In this document: positions 46,889 to 60,200 of the stretch, piece after piece
Layout: each line of letters opens with the position of its first letter
How positions within the stretch are numbered: the stretch's first letter is position 1
From: Xestospongia bergquistia
Lineage: Eukaryota; Porifera; Demospongiae; Haplosclerida; Petrosiidae
NCBI GenBank assembly: GCA_963965975.1
Contig: OZ014422.1
Coordinates: forward strand, 3,371,155-3,435,154
Direction of reading: 5' to 3'
DNA length: 64,000 nucleotides
Position numbers and translations under genes: made by a program
The notes under the pieces: generated by a model
Database searches by the model: none
Seen by the model: only the letters and a program-made list of their open reading frames with translations
Told to the model about the DNA's origin: nothing

Positions 46889-47091
46889 TGTAATAATTTG
46901 TGTGTTTAATTACTTGTTACTAATTAAGTAATGATTGTGTAATGATGATGCAATGTTTATGTTTTGTTTTTTGGTGAGCATGCGTAGTCTGTGTGTATGT
47001 CACGTTAGTCATTGCTGTTCTTAAAAATACAAGTTGTTGTCAATCTTCTCAAATCTCGGTCAAACGTTAGCGTGGTCCTCAGGTTACCTCA
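46889..47091 (+). repeat. 5' LTR of the gypsy element
   Basis: Begins TGTAATAATTTG and ends GGTTACCTCA, with the GTTAC duplication immediately outside. Near-identical to 50544-50746. Confidence 0.95.
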
Positions 47092-47120
47092 TTTGGCGAC
47101 GAGGGTAAAAACCTATTCAA

Positions 47121-47332
47121 TGCCTGTTCACGGAAGAGTCGAGTGTTTTGATCCAGCAACCGACGATTGGTCTACTTATGTTGAGAGGTTAGAACATTAC
47201 TTTATCGCAAATGACTTAACAACGGAAGCCAAGCGTCGATCTACCCTGTTGACAGTAGCTGGTCCAGAGGTATATTCGTTAGCTTGTAACCTGGTAGCAC
47301 CAAAACTGAGGTTCTCACTATGTACCCAGTGA
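47121..47332 (+). pseudogene. gag remnant of the gypsy element
   Basis: From the ATG at 47121 the frame reads MPVHGRVECFDPATDDWSTY and VERLEHYFIANDLTTEAKRR, the start of a gypsy-type Gag capsid region. It ends at 47332 after CNLVAPK, where the sequence jumps straight to protease-region sequence. The rest of capsid and the zinc knuckles are absent, consistent with an internal deletion. Confidence 0.75.
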
Positions 47333-50300
47333 AAACGACAACTGTGAAGCCAATTCGGGTGTCAGTTGTGATTAATGGTCGAAACTTGGACATGGAACTC
47401 GACACTGGTGCGTCTGTATCACTTATAAGTGAGTCAACATACTTCAAGTTGTGGAATTCAAATAGCCGACCAACACTCAAGCCATCAAAAGTTCGTTTAA
47501 GGACATATACAGGAAGTATGGTAGAAGTTGTTGGTGTACTAAATGTTCAAGCTAGTTACGAGGGTCAAAACAAAGTGGTGCAACTACATGTTGTAAAGGG
47601 GGATGGACCTAGTTTATTAGTCAGAGACTGACTCCAGTCGATCAAATTGAATTGGGCTCAAATAAATCTATTATCAAACCCCTCCCCTGCTTTAGACAAT
47701 TTACTGGACAAGCATGCTGCACTATTCCAGGAAGAACTAGGTTTACTTAAAGATGTCACTGTCAAGTTACATGTTCATCCAGATAGTGTCCCCAAATTCC
47801 ACAAGCCTCGTCCGGTGCCATTTGCGCTTAGAGAAGGAGTTGAGAAAGAGTTGGAAAGACTACAGAGTCTTGGAGTAATCAAGCCAGTTGCTACATCAGA
47901 CTGGGCAGCACCAATAGTCCCTGTGGTTAAAAGAGATCATTCAATTAGAGTGTGTGGAGATTACAAGCTGACTATTAATCAAGTTAGTAACACAGAAACT
48001 TACCCTCTACCTCGTATAGAGGAAATATTTGCATCACTTTCAGGTGGTAAAACTTTTACAAAGTTGGATTTGCAGAATGCGTACCAACAGCTGTTGTTAG
48101 ATGAGAAGAGTCAAGAACTGGTGACAATAAACACACACAAGGGGTTGTTCCAATATACACGGCTACCCTTCGGGATAGCTTCTGCACCAGCAATTTTCCA
48201 AAGGACTATGGAAACAGTGTTACAAGGCCTTCCAGGTGTATGTGTATACTTGGACGACATTCTAGTCACAGGGGCATCAGAAAGGGAGCACTTGGAGCAC
48301 TTGAAATTAGTGTTGCAGAAATTAGAGGATGTTGGTTTGCGGCTAAAGAGAAGTAAATGTCAGTTTATGGTGTCTCACGTAGAGTACCTTGGCCATCGTA
48401 TTGACCAAGAAGGATTACATCCAACAGCTGGAAAGATAGAAGCAATCCAGAAAGCTCCAGCTCCAACTAACAAGACTCAGCTCAAGGCATTTCTTGGTTT
48501 GGTAAATTATTATTGCAAATTTTTACCTCATTTGTCTTCTAGGTTGTCACCACTCTATTTGTTGCTTAAGAAGAATAGTCGGTGGTGTTGGACTAAAGCC
48601 CAAGAGAAGGCATTTCAAGCTGTCAAGTCAGGATTGTCTTCAGATCTGTTGTTAGTTCATTTTGACCCAAACAAGAAGATTATTTTGACCTGTGATGCCT
48701 CACCATATGGAGTGGGGGCGGTCCTATCTCATCTCATGAATGATGGCACAGAACGCCCAATTTCTTTTGTCTCTAGGGCATTGTCACAGGCAGAGCGTAA
48801 CTATGCTCATATAGAGAAGGAAGGGTTAGCCATCATATTTGGTGTTCGACGTTTTCACTCGTATCTGTTTGGGAGACATTTCACCATTCGCTCTGACCAT
48901 CAACCGCTAAGGTATCTCTTTGGAGAGAATAAAGCAGTGCCAACACTAGCATCTGCTCGTATTCAACGCTGGGCACTGATTTTGAGTTCATATAGTTACA
49001 CCGTGTCATACAAACCGGGTAGTCAAATACCTCAGGCAGATGCACTGAGTAGGTTACCACTAGATGTCCCAACACCCTCCACAGTTAAAGCACAAGAAGA
49101 GGAAGTATTTTTGTTTGCAGAACACCAAGGTCCAATGGTAGTCACTAGTAAACAAGTCAAGTATTTCACAGCTCGTGATCCGGTCTTATCAGCAGTGGTT
49201 AGGTTTACTCTCCAAGGTTGGCCTACCAAAGTGGACAATCAAGGTTTACAGCCATATTGGTGTAGACGTCTAGAACTGACTGTGAGTGATAATTGTTTAT
49301 TGTGGGGCTCAAGGGTTGTTATACCTCCACAAATTCGAGATTCAGTGTTAAAAGAGCTTCATGATACGCATATTGGTATATCTGGTGGCCTTCACTTAAT
49401 AAAGATACTTAATAAAGATATTGAAACAATGGTCAGGACTTGCATACCTTGTCAAAGTTTGCTCAATGCACCTGCTGCTGTCCCACTACACCCATGGGAG
49501 TGGCCACAACGTCCTTGGTGCAGGTTACATTTGGACTATGCGGGACCATTCATGGGGAAGATGTTTTTAGTTGTTGTGGACACCCACTCAAAGTGGCTAG
49601 AAGTCAAGACAGTACCTGCAGCAACATCAAAAGCCACCATAGTATGTCTTCAGTCAATATTTGCCACACATGGTCTTCCAGAGAGAGTGGTAACGGATAA
49701 TGGTAGCGTGTTCACTATGAGGAGTTTAAGGAATTTCTAGAAGCAAATGGTATTGCTCATTCTACTAGCTCCCCTTACCATCCAGCCTCTAATGGGTTGG
49801 CAGAGAGGGCAGTCCAGAGTTTTAAGCAGTCTATGAGGAAGTTTACCAGTGGATCCACAGAGTCCAAGTTGTCACGGTTCTTATTCACTTACCGCCTCAC
49901 TCCTCATGCTACCACGTCACAGTCTCCAGCTGAGTTGTTACTTAAACGTCGCCCACGGTCCAGATTAGATATCCTGGTTCCAAGTGTTGAGCAAGTGGTT
50001 GAACGACGTCAGGACAATCAGAAGAAAAGTCATGATGTTCATAGTGCTACTCGTGAGTTTGCTATAGGTGACTCAGTTTTTATTAAGGACTTCCGTCCTG
50101 GCAGTAAACATTGGCTGCCTGGAAAGATAGTAGAATTGTTGGGTCCGGTGTCAGCTCGAGTCAAGTTGTTGAATGGAGAATTTCATAGACGTCATTTTGA
50201 TCATCTACGAAAGTGTCAAGTACCAGAACAAGACTATTCACCAGTAACGTCTGTTGATTGTAATACTGAAGATTGGACATCTAGTGTTCCTATACCAATA

Positions 50301-50453
50301 CCAGTTGATTCACAGTCTGTGGACTTAGGTGGTACCTCTACACTCACTGGCCCACCTACATCAAATGATCCGGCAACACCCAGTGGTGCGACAGTTCGTC
50401 GTTCTACACGTCACCGTACAGCACCCAATAGATGGGACCCAAGTTTCCAGTAA
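47320..50453 (+). pseudogene. gypsy pol: protease, reverse transcriptase, RNase H, integrase, with a stop and a frameshift
   Basis: Protease: MELDTGASVSLIS with the catalytic DTGA (about 47390-47430). A TGA at 47629 separates it from the RT frame (47647-49740), where relatives have a Trp codon. RT: FTKLDLQNAYQQL, LPFGIASAPAIFQ and VYLDDILVTG (catalytic DD). RNase H: ILTCDASPYGVGAVL, then RPISFVSRALSQAERNYAHI and RSDHQPL. Integrase: IPCQS, the first catalytic Asp in LHLDYAGPF and the second in VTDNGSVFT (about 49690-49720). A frame change at about 49717 leads into the rest (to 50453), with HPASNGLAERAV (catalytic Glu region) and a C-terminal GDSVFIKDF ... HFDHLRKC module. The HHCC finger before CIPCQS looks shortened. 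Confidence 0.9.
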
Positions 50454-50543
50454 CTACTGTAACTTGTATATTGTTTTGTGAGTTAATGTTTACTCTTATG
50501 ATTTGTGTAGTTATTGGACAATTCCACCCTGGTTGGGGGGAAG

Positions 50544-50746
50544 TGTAATAATTTGTGTGTTTAATTACTTGTTGCTAATTAAGTAATGATTGTGTAATGA
50601 TGATGCAATGTTTATGTTTTGTTTTTTGGTGAGCATGCGTAGTCTGTGTGTATGTCACGTTAGTCATTGCTGTTCTTAAAAATACAAGTTGTTGTCAATC
50701 TTCTCAAATCTCGGTCAAACGTTAGCGTGGTCCTCAGGTTACCTCA
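50544..50746 (+). repeat. 3' LTR of the gypsy element
   Basis: Direct copy of 46889-47091 with one visible difference; the GTTAC duplication follows directly. Confidence 0.95.
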
Positions 50747-50751
50747 GTTAC

Positions 50752-53202
50752 CATCTTTAATAACTGTATTAACAACATTGGTACTATAATAATACTATAC
50801 TACAGTCTAACAATCATGACTGATGTCTGAGGTTTATATTCTTAGCATAAGATACTTTTTTAGGATTTTATGATTATTTAATTGTTTAAAATTAAGCTGT
50901 CATCTAATCTTTTCTTTATTTTACTGGCATACATGAAATTGATTTTCTGGTATTTCTAGTAATGTCTTATTGGATTAATTTTGTTGTTACTGATGTCAAG
51001 AACTCAAAACATTTATTTTAATTTGTTATATTATGTTTGCATTAGTGCAATAGTTTATTTCTCATTGTCTTATTGCCATCTAGAATTTTACTGAAGTCCT
51101 AGATTTTCTCAATTTTTGAATTTTCTTTTTTTTTTACTTATGCCTAGAATTTTTTTTCTTTGTTTGGCTTGAAGATTTGAAGAATATAATTTAGTATTGA
51201 CATATGTTCTTTTCATTCTACTAACATTGTGATAATTTGAAGATTTCTTTATGGGATGTGGACATTTCCTATAGCACTTGATGTTACTTTACTTGGTTCT
51301 CATGGCATGGAATATTTGAGAATTTGATAGATATCTGTATCTTAATAAGATCTACTATCAAGGTTTATTAAGTTGTGGTCCTTCTTTCTTGCAGGTCTCT
51401 GGAGGTTTTCTTAGCATAGGAGGCTACGTGTAATTTCTGGGTTTTTATTCTTTTTAATGATATAGAATATTGTAGTTGAAGATTATTAAGTAATTTTAAT
51501 GTAGAATAGATTTTTGTCAATTATAACAAAATATATTTCATTTTATAGTAAGCTATTAATGCTAGAAATGGTCAACTGAATGCTGTTACAAACTAAATGA
51601 TGCCTTTCTCTAGTCTTTTATTTTAGAGTACAAATGTTTCCTGATGTACTAAAGATGGGTATTCTACATCTAGTAAGTTGATAGAAACACATGATAATTA
51701 ATTGTTTTTACTATTTGTTCTATCTGTGTCACAGAAACTTGTTCTATACCAAATTATGATGACCTAATACTTATTGATCCATTACATGTAATGTTAGTCA
51801 TATATATTATTAAATATAATTAATTTACTGCATATTTCTGTTATTTTGTAGTGTAATTATAAATTATAATAATGTTCTAATGAGCATCATTTTAGAACAA
51901 ACAAATTCTGTTACCTATAATAGGTTGATTTGTAGACATACTGGAGATGATCTGATGACATTTGTTAATACCTACTACTGTAAGTTAACTAGTTAGATAT
52001 TATAATTGTTTATTGAACTGTATTAGTTCTATATAGTCAAATGGATAAGTTGATGATCACTGATAACGATTATCTGATGACTAGAGTAAGTTATGTCTGT
52101 TACATAACAATACAGACAGTCTTATATTAAGTGTATGTGTTAATTGTTTAGTGACAGTTTGATCTATTATAACACACAACACTGACATTCTCTGATCCAT
52201 CATTAAATTGACAAGATTGTATTAAAAATTGTTCCTTAATTCTTTAGCAGTGGCTAACATTGATGACTGGACTGGAGAGACATCTAGTAAGGATCTACTA
52301 TTAAGGAAACCTTGTACCCCACTTATAATAGAAAATCTTCTATTTCAATAGAAGTGGAGGAATGTAAGTGTGTTGAAGTGAATTGTTATTAACTTGTAAT
52401 TTATTAATTTATTATTTGTTATTATTGTGCTTGCTCAGTATGTTGAATAGGCCACCTTTGTATTGGAATATTTTGTATTGTAGGTACCTCAGTTGAGAGC
52501 TGGCTGTTTATGTGACCACAAAATACAAATATACATGATGCTAGTGAATTATATTAAATGACATAAAAGTTCCCTGTTTACTAGCCCAGGTTATTTGTAC
52601 ATAATCTTGCTCTATAGCTTTACACTCTTTTGTTACAAAATTTGTACAGGCCCCCTTTGTATTACAATATTTTGTATTTGTGGTCACCTCATTGTTCTTA
52701 GTTGGATAGAGATTTTGCTATTAATGCTATATTATACAATTGTAACTCTCATGATGATACTGGAGCTGTTTGTCAAGGTATATATTAGTTAGATATAAAA
52801 TAATTAACTAATACCATAATAGTGTCTGTTAAACAAATAAATTGTAGTAATGGTGAAATCAGAATAGTGAATAGTAACTGACAAGTTCACTATCTGCTTG
52901 TGGAATATCTATTTGTTACTTATCTGCTGAATTATGTTATAAGGAACATTGACTATCTACACTTTCCTAAGACAATTTTACAAATTTTCAGTGGAATGTT
53001 TCAGAGCCTATAATATTAGGTCTAGCTACCAACATCACTTAGATTAGTAGTTACTTATTTTGGGCTATAATTTTATTGTATAGTTGATCTAAATGAAAAA
53101 TTTTAGTTTGCAAGCACCTTTCTTTAGTTTAACAAGTTATTAATCATAAAAAATTGATATTACTATTTTTAAAAAAATAACTATTACGTTTACTTTTAAT
53201 TA
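50752..53202. other. Upstream region of the helical-repeat gene
   Basis: Mostly AT-rich, with one block at about 51066-51110 related to 30468-30530. A short coding-like stretch at about 52250-52360 (ANIDDWTGETSSKDLLLRKP) sits between a possible tag acceptor and a gtaag donor and may be an exon of the gene that follows. Confidence 0.35.
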
Positions 53203-53203
53203 G

Positions 53204-53763
53204 GGTATATCCTCTTGTTGTCTCTGGTGTCAACAATATGCAGTCTCCTACCATTGCCTATAAATGATGAAAACCAGCAACGGAGCTTTTGTAATGATCT
53301 TCTTGTCAAAACAAAGATATTGTTAGCTAAGTATACTGGAGATGATACTAGTCAACTTGAACATCATGATACTGAAGAGATTAGATGTGGTTTATTACTT
53401 GTTGTAGAACTACTGAAGAATGACCAAACAAAAGTTAAAGATACAATATATCAAATGTTATCAAGTTAATGTCATAACCAGCTAATGTCCATGTTGATTA
53501 GTTTTATCTATCAACAATTTAATAGTGAGTTGTGTACATTATATATCATTATATCTAATTAATATTACCAATCCATCAGTTCTCAAATTAGTTGTAACTA
53601 AATATAAACCATACTTGGAACTATTTAATAAGATGGACATGTTTAGAGCTAGACCTTCCTCTTTGCTGATGCATGAGAAAGTTCTTCATGAAGAAGAGGG
53701 AAGATGTGTTGTAGCTATACCAGTCCATTGCCCATATATAGAAATCTTTTTAGTACCTACCTG
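53204..53763 (+). CDS. Exons of an unrecognised helical, leucine-rich protein
   Basis: An exon from about 53204 reads LLSLVSTICSLLPLPINDEN and later EEIRCGLLLVVELLKNDQTK to a stop at 53469. A second open stretch, 53525-53763, has NPSVLKLVVTKYKPYLELFN. Amphipathic leucine-rich helices suggest an alpha-solenoid (HEAT/ARM-like) but no named family was recognised. The opening splice acceptor and GGTATATC start resemble the exon at about 61689, so these may be paralogous exons. Confidence 0.4.
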
Positions 53764-53910
53764 AGTACCATGTAGTCATATTTTGCTATTAACACATATA
53801 CTATTTAGCTATTCTCTAATATGCTTGATAGTTAGTATTGTAATGGCATCATGGAGTAGTTTGTAAGACTGAAGAGACCCCTAAATGTCAATGTTCTACA
53901 GATAGAAACC

Positions 53911-56900
53911 AAGACAATGTTGATACTGGGTGTTTTACCAAATGACAAAAACACAACTACAAAGCTAGTAACCACTTAAGACTATAAAATCATATACCTT
54001 ATATGGTAAGAATAAGATAAGGACTTGTCCTAACAGATAGCACATGAAAGTATGTGTTTGACACTCCCTTGTTTTTCTTCATGCACTACTGGTCTAACAA
54101 GGTTATGATGAATTGTACTTCACTTGACATATCAGATTCTACTACCCAGAATCTGGATAGCACAAGAAGCAGAAAGTAGTATTAGTTAGAGCTATTAATA
54201 TCCAGCTTATTTCTATAAGTTAAAAAAACTGTTTAGTGCTTACTATTAAGGTTAGACTGTTTTAATAGTCAATAACATAGTTACCTGTAACTAATCTATA
54301 ACAGTAGACAGTTTACATTAATTAATGAGATTGTTGCTTACACATGTGTGTGTGTGTATGGCTTCTTTGATTTTTCTTACCATAATTAAATGAAGTCCTC
54401 ATGTGACCTTTGCTAAACTTTTAATATAACCAACAGTAACCGTGTCTGATTGAAGTTTGTAGTTGCTACTCTGCCTTATAGCCAGCCAGCCCATAACTAT
54501 TTAGATTATAACCTTTTTCTGTAGCTACTGTGATGGAGAGCAGACCTATTGATTAAAAGCATTCATTGATGTTGTCGTATTTCATTGTACAGATGAGTTC
54601 TTCTAATAGCACTAAAACTATTTTAGTGGACAATAACTTCATGCACTGTGCAGTTCACCAGTTAAGATGTTTGGAAATTTTTTTGTCTTATTCTGAGGTT
54701 ATTTTTTTTAAATGTACAGTATGGCCATATACTGTTCATAATATTAATATATTTGTATTATAAGCTACTCACTTACCTTAAATAAAAATATCAATAAATG
54801 AATTTCAATTCACACTTTGTATTAGACTTTCACTTACCCATTACTGATGTATTATGTGTTCATAAGGAGGACAATAGATACAATAAGTTTCTTTGCATTG
54901 TTTTATTCTGGTGTTGTGTGTGACAATCAATAGCAATGAATAAATTAATCCTCTTCTTTAAATGTCAAAATATATGGCAACCAGTCAACTTCATTAACCG
55001 TATATTTGTGACCATTAAATGACTGATCGTGGATCCTAGGCTTAAAGCATGCTTTTATGCCCATAATAAAGTAACATTCTGTAGTGTTCTACATACACGT
55101 CTATTAAACCTCTTATTTAGATAGTGTTTTATTGTGAATTCAGTGTTCCAAACTATTATATGACAATTATTTCAGTTGTAATCATGTTATTATTGATCAA
55201 ATTTTTAGAAATAGACTGTGAATTTGTGTAATGTTTAATTTAAGAGTATATGACTACTAACTGATGTTATTTGTGTGATAACTGTCTAATATGATCATGA
55301 TGACCAATCAATTACATGTTGTCTTTTTGTAATATAGAAACAGACAGACATTATAGGACTTCTGCTAACTACTCTCTGTAATTGCTGTCTAGTATCATCA
55401 GATACCACTTGTAATTAAACAAGCAGTATGATTTACAATACATCATATATTACCATATTATGTTAATCTTCACTATGTCAATATCTCCCTCTTAGCTAAG
55501 ACTGTATTAGCTATCTTATTTGATTATGAGATACTGAGTGAGAAGTTTTAACCCTTTCTGAAATTGAACAACATTGAATTTTCTAATATAAAGAGAAGGC
55601 TAACAAAATCCTTAGAATCTCCCTATCATTATACATGATAGTCGTGGAGGTCCAGCTAACTGTTATGACGCCTCTGACCTGTTGCTATATCTTTATTTGT
55701 TCTCCAAGCACCAGGCTAATTTTGGTCTGTTTAAAGATCTTGAGTTTTTGACCCTCTTTCAGCCACTGCTTCAAAATGAGGCCTTACAACCTAATGGACT
55801 TAAACTATTATCCAGTATCTGTTCCAATTATGAACATGCTAGGAAATTTCTTTTTCTGGAAATGATTTAGTGAGTTTTGTTGCTGCTACTACAGCAGAAA
55901 ACATTTTGATCAATGCAAATGACACATCTCCTGGTATGTTTGTATTACATTATTTACATATAGTGAGTGACATCATACAACTTTACCAGTATATCATACA
56001 TACTCAATAATTCTGCTACTAATTTTTATTTCTGGGCACAGACATACAACAATAAAAACACAAATTTTTACAATAATTATTATAACATATTTGTCATTAT
56101 ATTTTGTAGAATTATCCACAATTGAAGATACTATCAGGATAACTTCCTGTCACTTTTAAGAGTCTATATTAACAGTTAAAGAGCTATCTTTTAAAGGTCC
56201 AAACCAGAACAATCACTTTTGTTTATGACCTTGATTTACAAATTCAAATAAACTTCCTTGTCAGCTTGTTTCAAGTACTCACATTAATAGGTGAGGAACA
56301 AGTTTCCATTGTTTTATTTCAGTGTGCTCAGGAGATATCAGGGTTACTTGTTATAGTGTGTGATTACACTCATTGGATGTTCACTGGTAAGTCACATAAT
56401 AGTTATATAACTGGTAATATGATGGTATTATTATGTTAAGACTATAAGTTAATATACTTATTGCACAGCCGGTTAATTATCAAGTCATTAATTCAATACA
56501 CTGGAATATTATCAGGTTTTCTTTTTCCAGGTGTACTAAAGAACACTACTGAAGACTTATTACAACTTCCTTTAACTCATCCTCTTCCTCTATTTGATAT
56601 CTTCTTCCATGTTCTCAGCAACTCTGAAACTTGAAGACAGTTAATACAAAGCAATGTACTATGTCTCATTATGAGTGAAATAGAAGCTTTAACATTTCTT
56701 CCAAAGCTACACAAGGTATTAGAATTAACATAGTGAGATATAGGACTTGTCTTGTAGTTTATAGTAAAGATATCACAAATTAGTTATTAAGTTCAGGGTT
56801 TAATTTTATACAGCATTTTTAGTTGTTTAATGATTCTAACATTCATTGAATTTTTTTAACCTCTACAGAGATTTTCAATGGGAATACTATTGAGAAAGTG

Positions 56901-57215
56901 CCAACAGCAACCTCAGCTTGTTTAGAAAGAATATTGCTACTACTCCAAGATGTATGTCAAAGTTCTGATGACTTTTGTATGACTCTGGGAAGAACAGGAT
57001 TTATAGGTCTTGATGACATGGTACATACTTTCTCTATACATGAGCTCTACAGTCGTTTACCACAGGTATGTATATAGTAAAATACACATATACATCAATT
57101 CTTAATAATCAACATTGCAATATACATAATATGTTGTTTACCCTTGCCATTTGATATGTGAGCATTTTCCTGAAAAAGAACAAAAGCAGCTTCAAACCAT
57201 TAAACTTGTAGCATT
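53911..57215 (+). repeat. Tandem copy A of a gene segment (decayed, with two large deletions)
   Basis: Matches 57230-63040 with high identity over introns and exons, starting gatactgggtgttttacca against gatgctgggtgctttacca. Exon remnants: about 55336-55412, 55496-55930, about 56325-56390, about 56531-56715 and 56870-57065. The exon at 55496 has a stop created by one change (AAG TTT TAA, where copy B has AAG TTT TTA) and an 11-bp loss after GAATCTCCCTAT. Compared with copy B it lacks the equivalents of about 60205-61028 and 61055-62628. Both joins are at about 56800-56815. Confidence 0.85.
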
Positions 57216-57229
57216 TAAACCTTGTCAAT

Positions 57230-60200
57230 ACAAGATTGATGCTGGGTGCTTTACCAAATGACAAAAACACAACTACAAAGTTAGTAACCACTTGAGACTA
57301 TAAAATCATATACCTTATATGGTAAAACTAAGATAAGGACTTGTCCTAACAGATAGTACATGAAAGTATGTGTTTGACACTCCCTTGTTTTTCTTCATTC
57401 ACTACTGGTCTAACAAGGTTATGATGAATTGTACTTCACTTGACATATCAGATTCCACTATCCAGAATCTGGGTAGCATGGGAAGCAGAAAGTACTATTA
57501 GTTAGAGCCATTAATATCTAGCTTATTTCTATAAGCTAACAAACTGTTTAGTGCTTACTATTAAGGTTAGACTGTTTTAATAGTCAATAACATGGTTACC
57601 TGTGGTTTTATAAAGTGAACTAATCTATAACAGTAAACAGTTTACATTAATTAATGAGATTGTTGCTTACCCATATGTGTGTGTGTGGCTTCTTTAATTT
57701 TTCTTATCATAATTAAATGAAGTCCTGATGTTAACTTTTCTAGACTTTTAATATAAACCAGGAAAGATAACAGTAATCTTGTCTGATTGAAGTTTGTAGT
57801 TGCTACTCTGCCTTATAGCCACCCCATAACTATTTAGATTATAACTTTTTTCTGTAGCTACTGTGATGGAGAGCAGACCTATTGATGAATAGCATCCATT
57901 AATGCTGTCATATTTTATTGTACAGATGTGTTCATGTAATAGTACTGAAGCTGTTTTAATGGACAATAACTTCATATACTGTGCAGTTCACCAGTTAAGA
58001 TGTTTGGAAATTTTTTTGTCTTATTCTGAGGTCATTTTTTAAAAAATGTACAGTATGACCATATACTGTTAATAATATTAATATATATTTGTATTATAAG
58101 CTACTCACTTACCTTAATAAAAATATCAATGAATGAATCTCAATTCACACTTTGTATTAGACTTTCACTTACCCATTACTGATGTATTATGTGTTCATGA
58201 AGAGGAAAATAGATACAATAAGTCTCCTTGCATTGTTTTATTCTGGTGTTGTGTGTGACAATCATTAACAATGAATAAATTAATCCTCTTCCTTAAATGT
58301 TGAAACATATAGCAACCAATGAACTTCAGTAACCCTATATTAATGGCCATTACGTGACTGATCATCTATCAAAGGCTTAATGCATTACACTAACATGTTT
58401 GTATGCCAATAATAAAGTGATATTTTTAACATGCTGTAATATTCTATATACACATCTATTGAACTGCTTATTTAGTCATTGTTTTGATTGTGAATTCAGT
58501 GTTTTCAAAACTACTATAGGACAATTATTTCAGTTGTAATTATGTTATTAATGATAAATATTTTTAAAATAGACTGTGAATTGTGTAATATTTAATTGAA
58601 GAGTATATGACTACTAACTGATGTTCTTTGTGTGATAACTTTCTAATATGATCATGATGACCAATCAATTACATGTTGTCTTTTTGTAATATAGAAACAG
58701 ACAAACATTATAGGACTTCTGCTAACTACTCTCTGTAATTGCTGTCTAGTATCATCAGATACCACTTGTAATTAAACAAGCAGTATGATTTACAATACAT
58801 CATAATTATATTACCATATTATGCTAATCTTCACTATGTCAATATCTCCCTCTTAGCTAAGACTGTATTAGCTATCTTATTTGATTATGAGAAACTGAGT
58901 GAGAAGTTTTTACCCTTTCTGAAATTGAACAACATTGAATTTTCTAACATACAGAGAGGGCTAACAAAATCCTTAGAATCTTCCTATCTTAATGTCATTA
59001 TACATGATAGTCGTGAAGATCCAGCTAACAGTTATGATGCCCCTGACCTGTTGCTATATCTCTATTTGTTCTCCAAGCACCAGGCTAATTTTGGTCTGTT
59101 TAAAGATCCTGAGTTTTTGATGCTGTTTCAAGCAATACTTCAAAAGAAGGCCTTACTACCTAATGGACTTAAACTATTATCAAGTATCTGTTCCAATTAT
59201 GAACATGCTCTGATTATTTATACTAGTCATTCTGAGTTATTGTCAAAATTGGAGGAACTTTCTTTTTCTGGAAATGATCTAGTGAGTTCTGTTGCTGCTA
59301 CTACTGCAGAAAAAAGTTTGATCAATGCAAATGACACATCTCCTGGTATGTTTGTATTACATTACTTACATATAGTGAGTGACATCATGCAATTTTACCA
59401 GTTGATCATACATACTCAACAATTCTGCTATTATTTTTTTATTTCTAGGCACATTATTGTAACCTGTTTGTCATTTTATTTTTTAGAATTATCCACAAAT
59501 GATGAGATATTCCATGTTATCAGGAAACTTTCTGTCACTTTTAAGAGTCTGTATTAACTGTTTAAAAAGCTATCTTTTAAAGATCCAAACCAGAACAATC
59601 ATTTTGTTTATGACCTTGACTTATGAATTCAAATAAGCATCCTTAGCTTGTTTCAAGTACTCACATTAATTGGTGAGGAACAAGTTTCCATTGTTTTATT
59701 TCAGTGTGTTCAGGAGATGTCAGAGTTACTTGTTATAGTGTGTGATTACTCACTTGAATGTTCACTGGTAAGTCACACAATAATAGTTATATAACTGGTA
59801 ATATGATGGTATTATTATGTTAAGACTATAAGTTAATATACTTATTGCACAGCAAGTAAATTTATGAAGTCATTAATTCAATACACTGGAATATTATCAG
59901 GTTTTCTTTTTCCAGGTGTACTAATGAACACTACTGAAGACCTATTACAACTTTCTTCAACTCATCCTCTCCTTTTTATTTCATGTCTTCTTCCATGTTC
60001 TCAGTAACTCAAGCTCTGAAGCTAAAAAATGCAAAAAAATCAAATCAAAAATCAAAGCAATGTATTATGTCTCATTATGAGTGAAATAGAAGCTTTAACA
60101 TTTCTTCCAAAGCTACACAAGGTATTAGAATTAACATAGTGACATATTGGACTTGTCTTGTAGTTTATAGTAAAGATATCACAAATTATTTATTAACTTC

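Larger units (their letters stand above)
46884..50751 (+). mobile_element. Ty3/gypsy LTR retrotransposon, young but damaged
   Basis: The 5' LTR is 46889-47091 and the 3' LTR 50544-50746 (203 bp each, TG...CA). By eye they differ at one site (cttgttActaat against cttgttGctaat). The flanking duplication is GTTAC (46884-46888 and 50747-50751). A priming-site region (tttggcgacgaggg) follows the 5' LTR and a purine tract (ggttggggggaag) precedes the 3' LTR. At 3858 bp the element is short for the family because most of gag is missing. The coding region has a stop and frame breaks, so it would need proteins supplied by another copy. Confidence 0.95.

Noticed and set aside
48881-49238. Minus-strand ORFs inside the gypsy element
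   Set aside because: They are antisense to the RNase H and connection regions.
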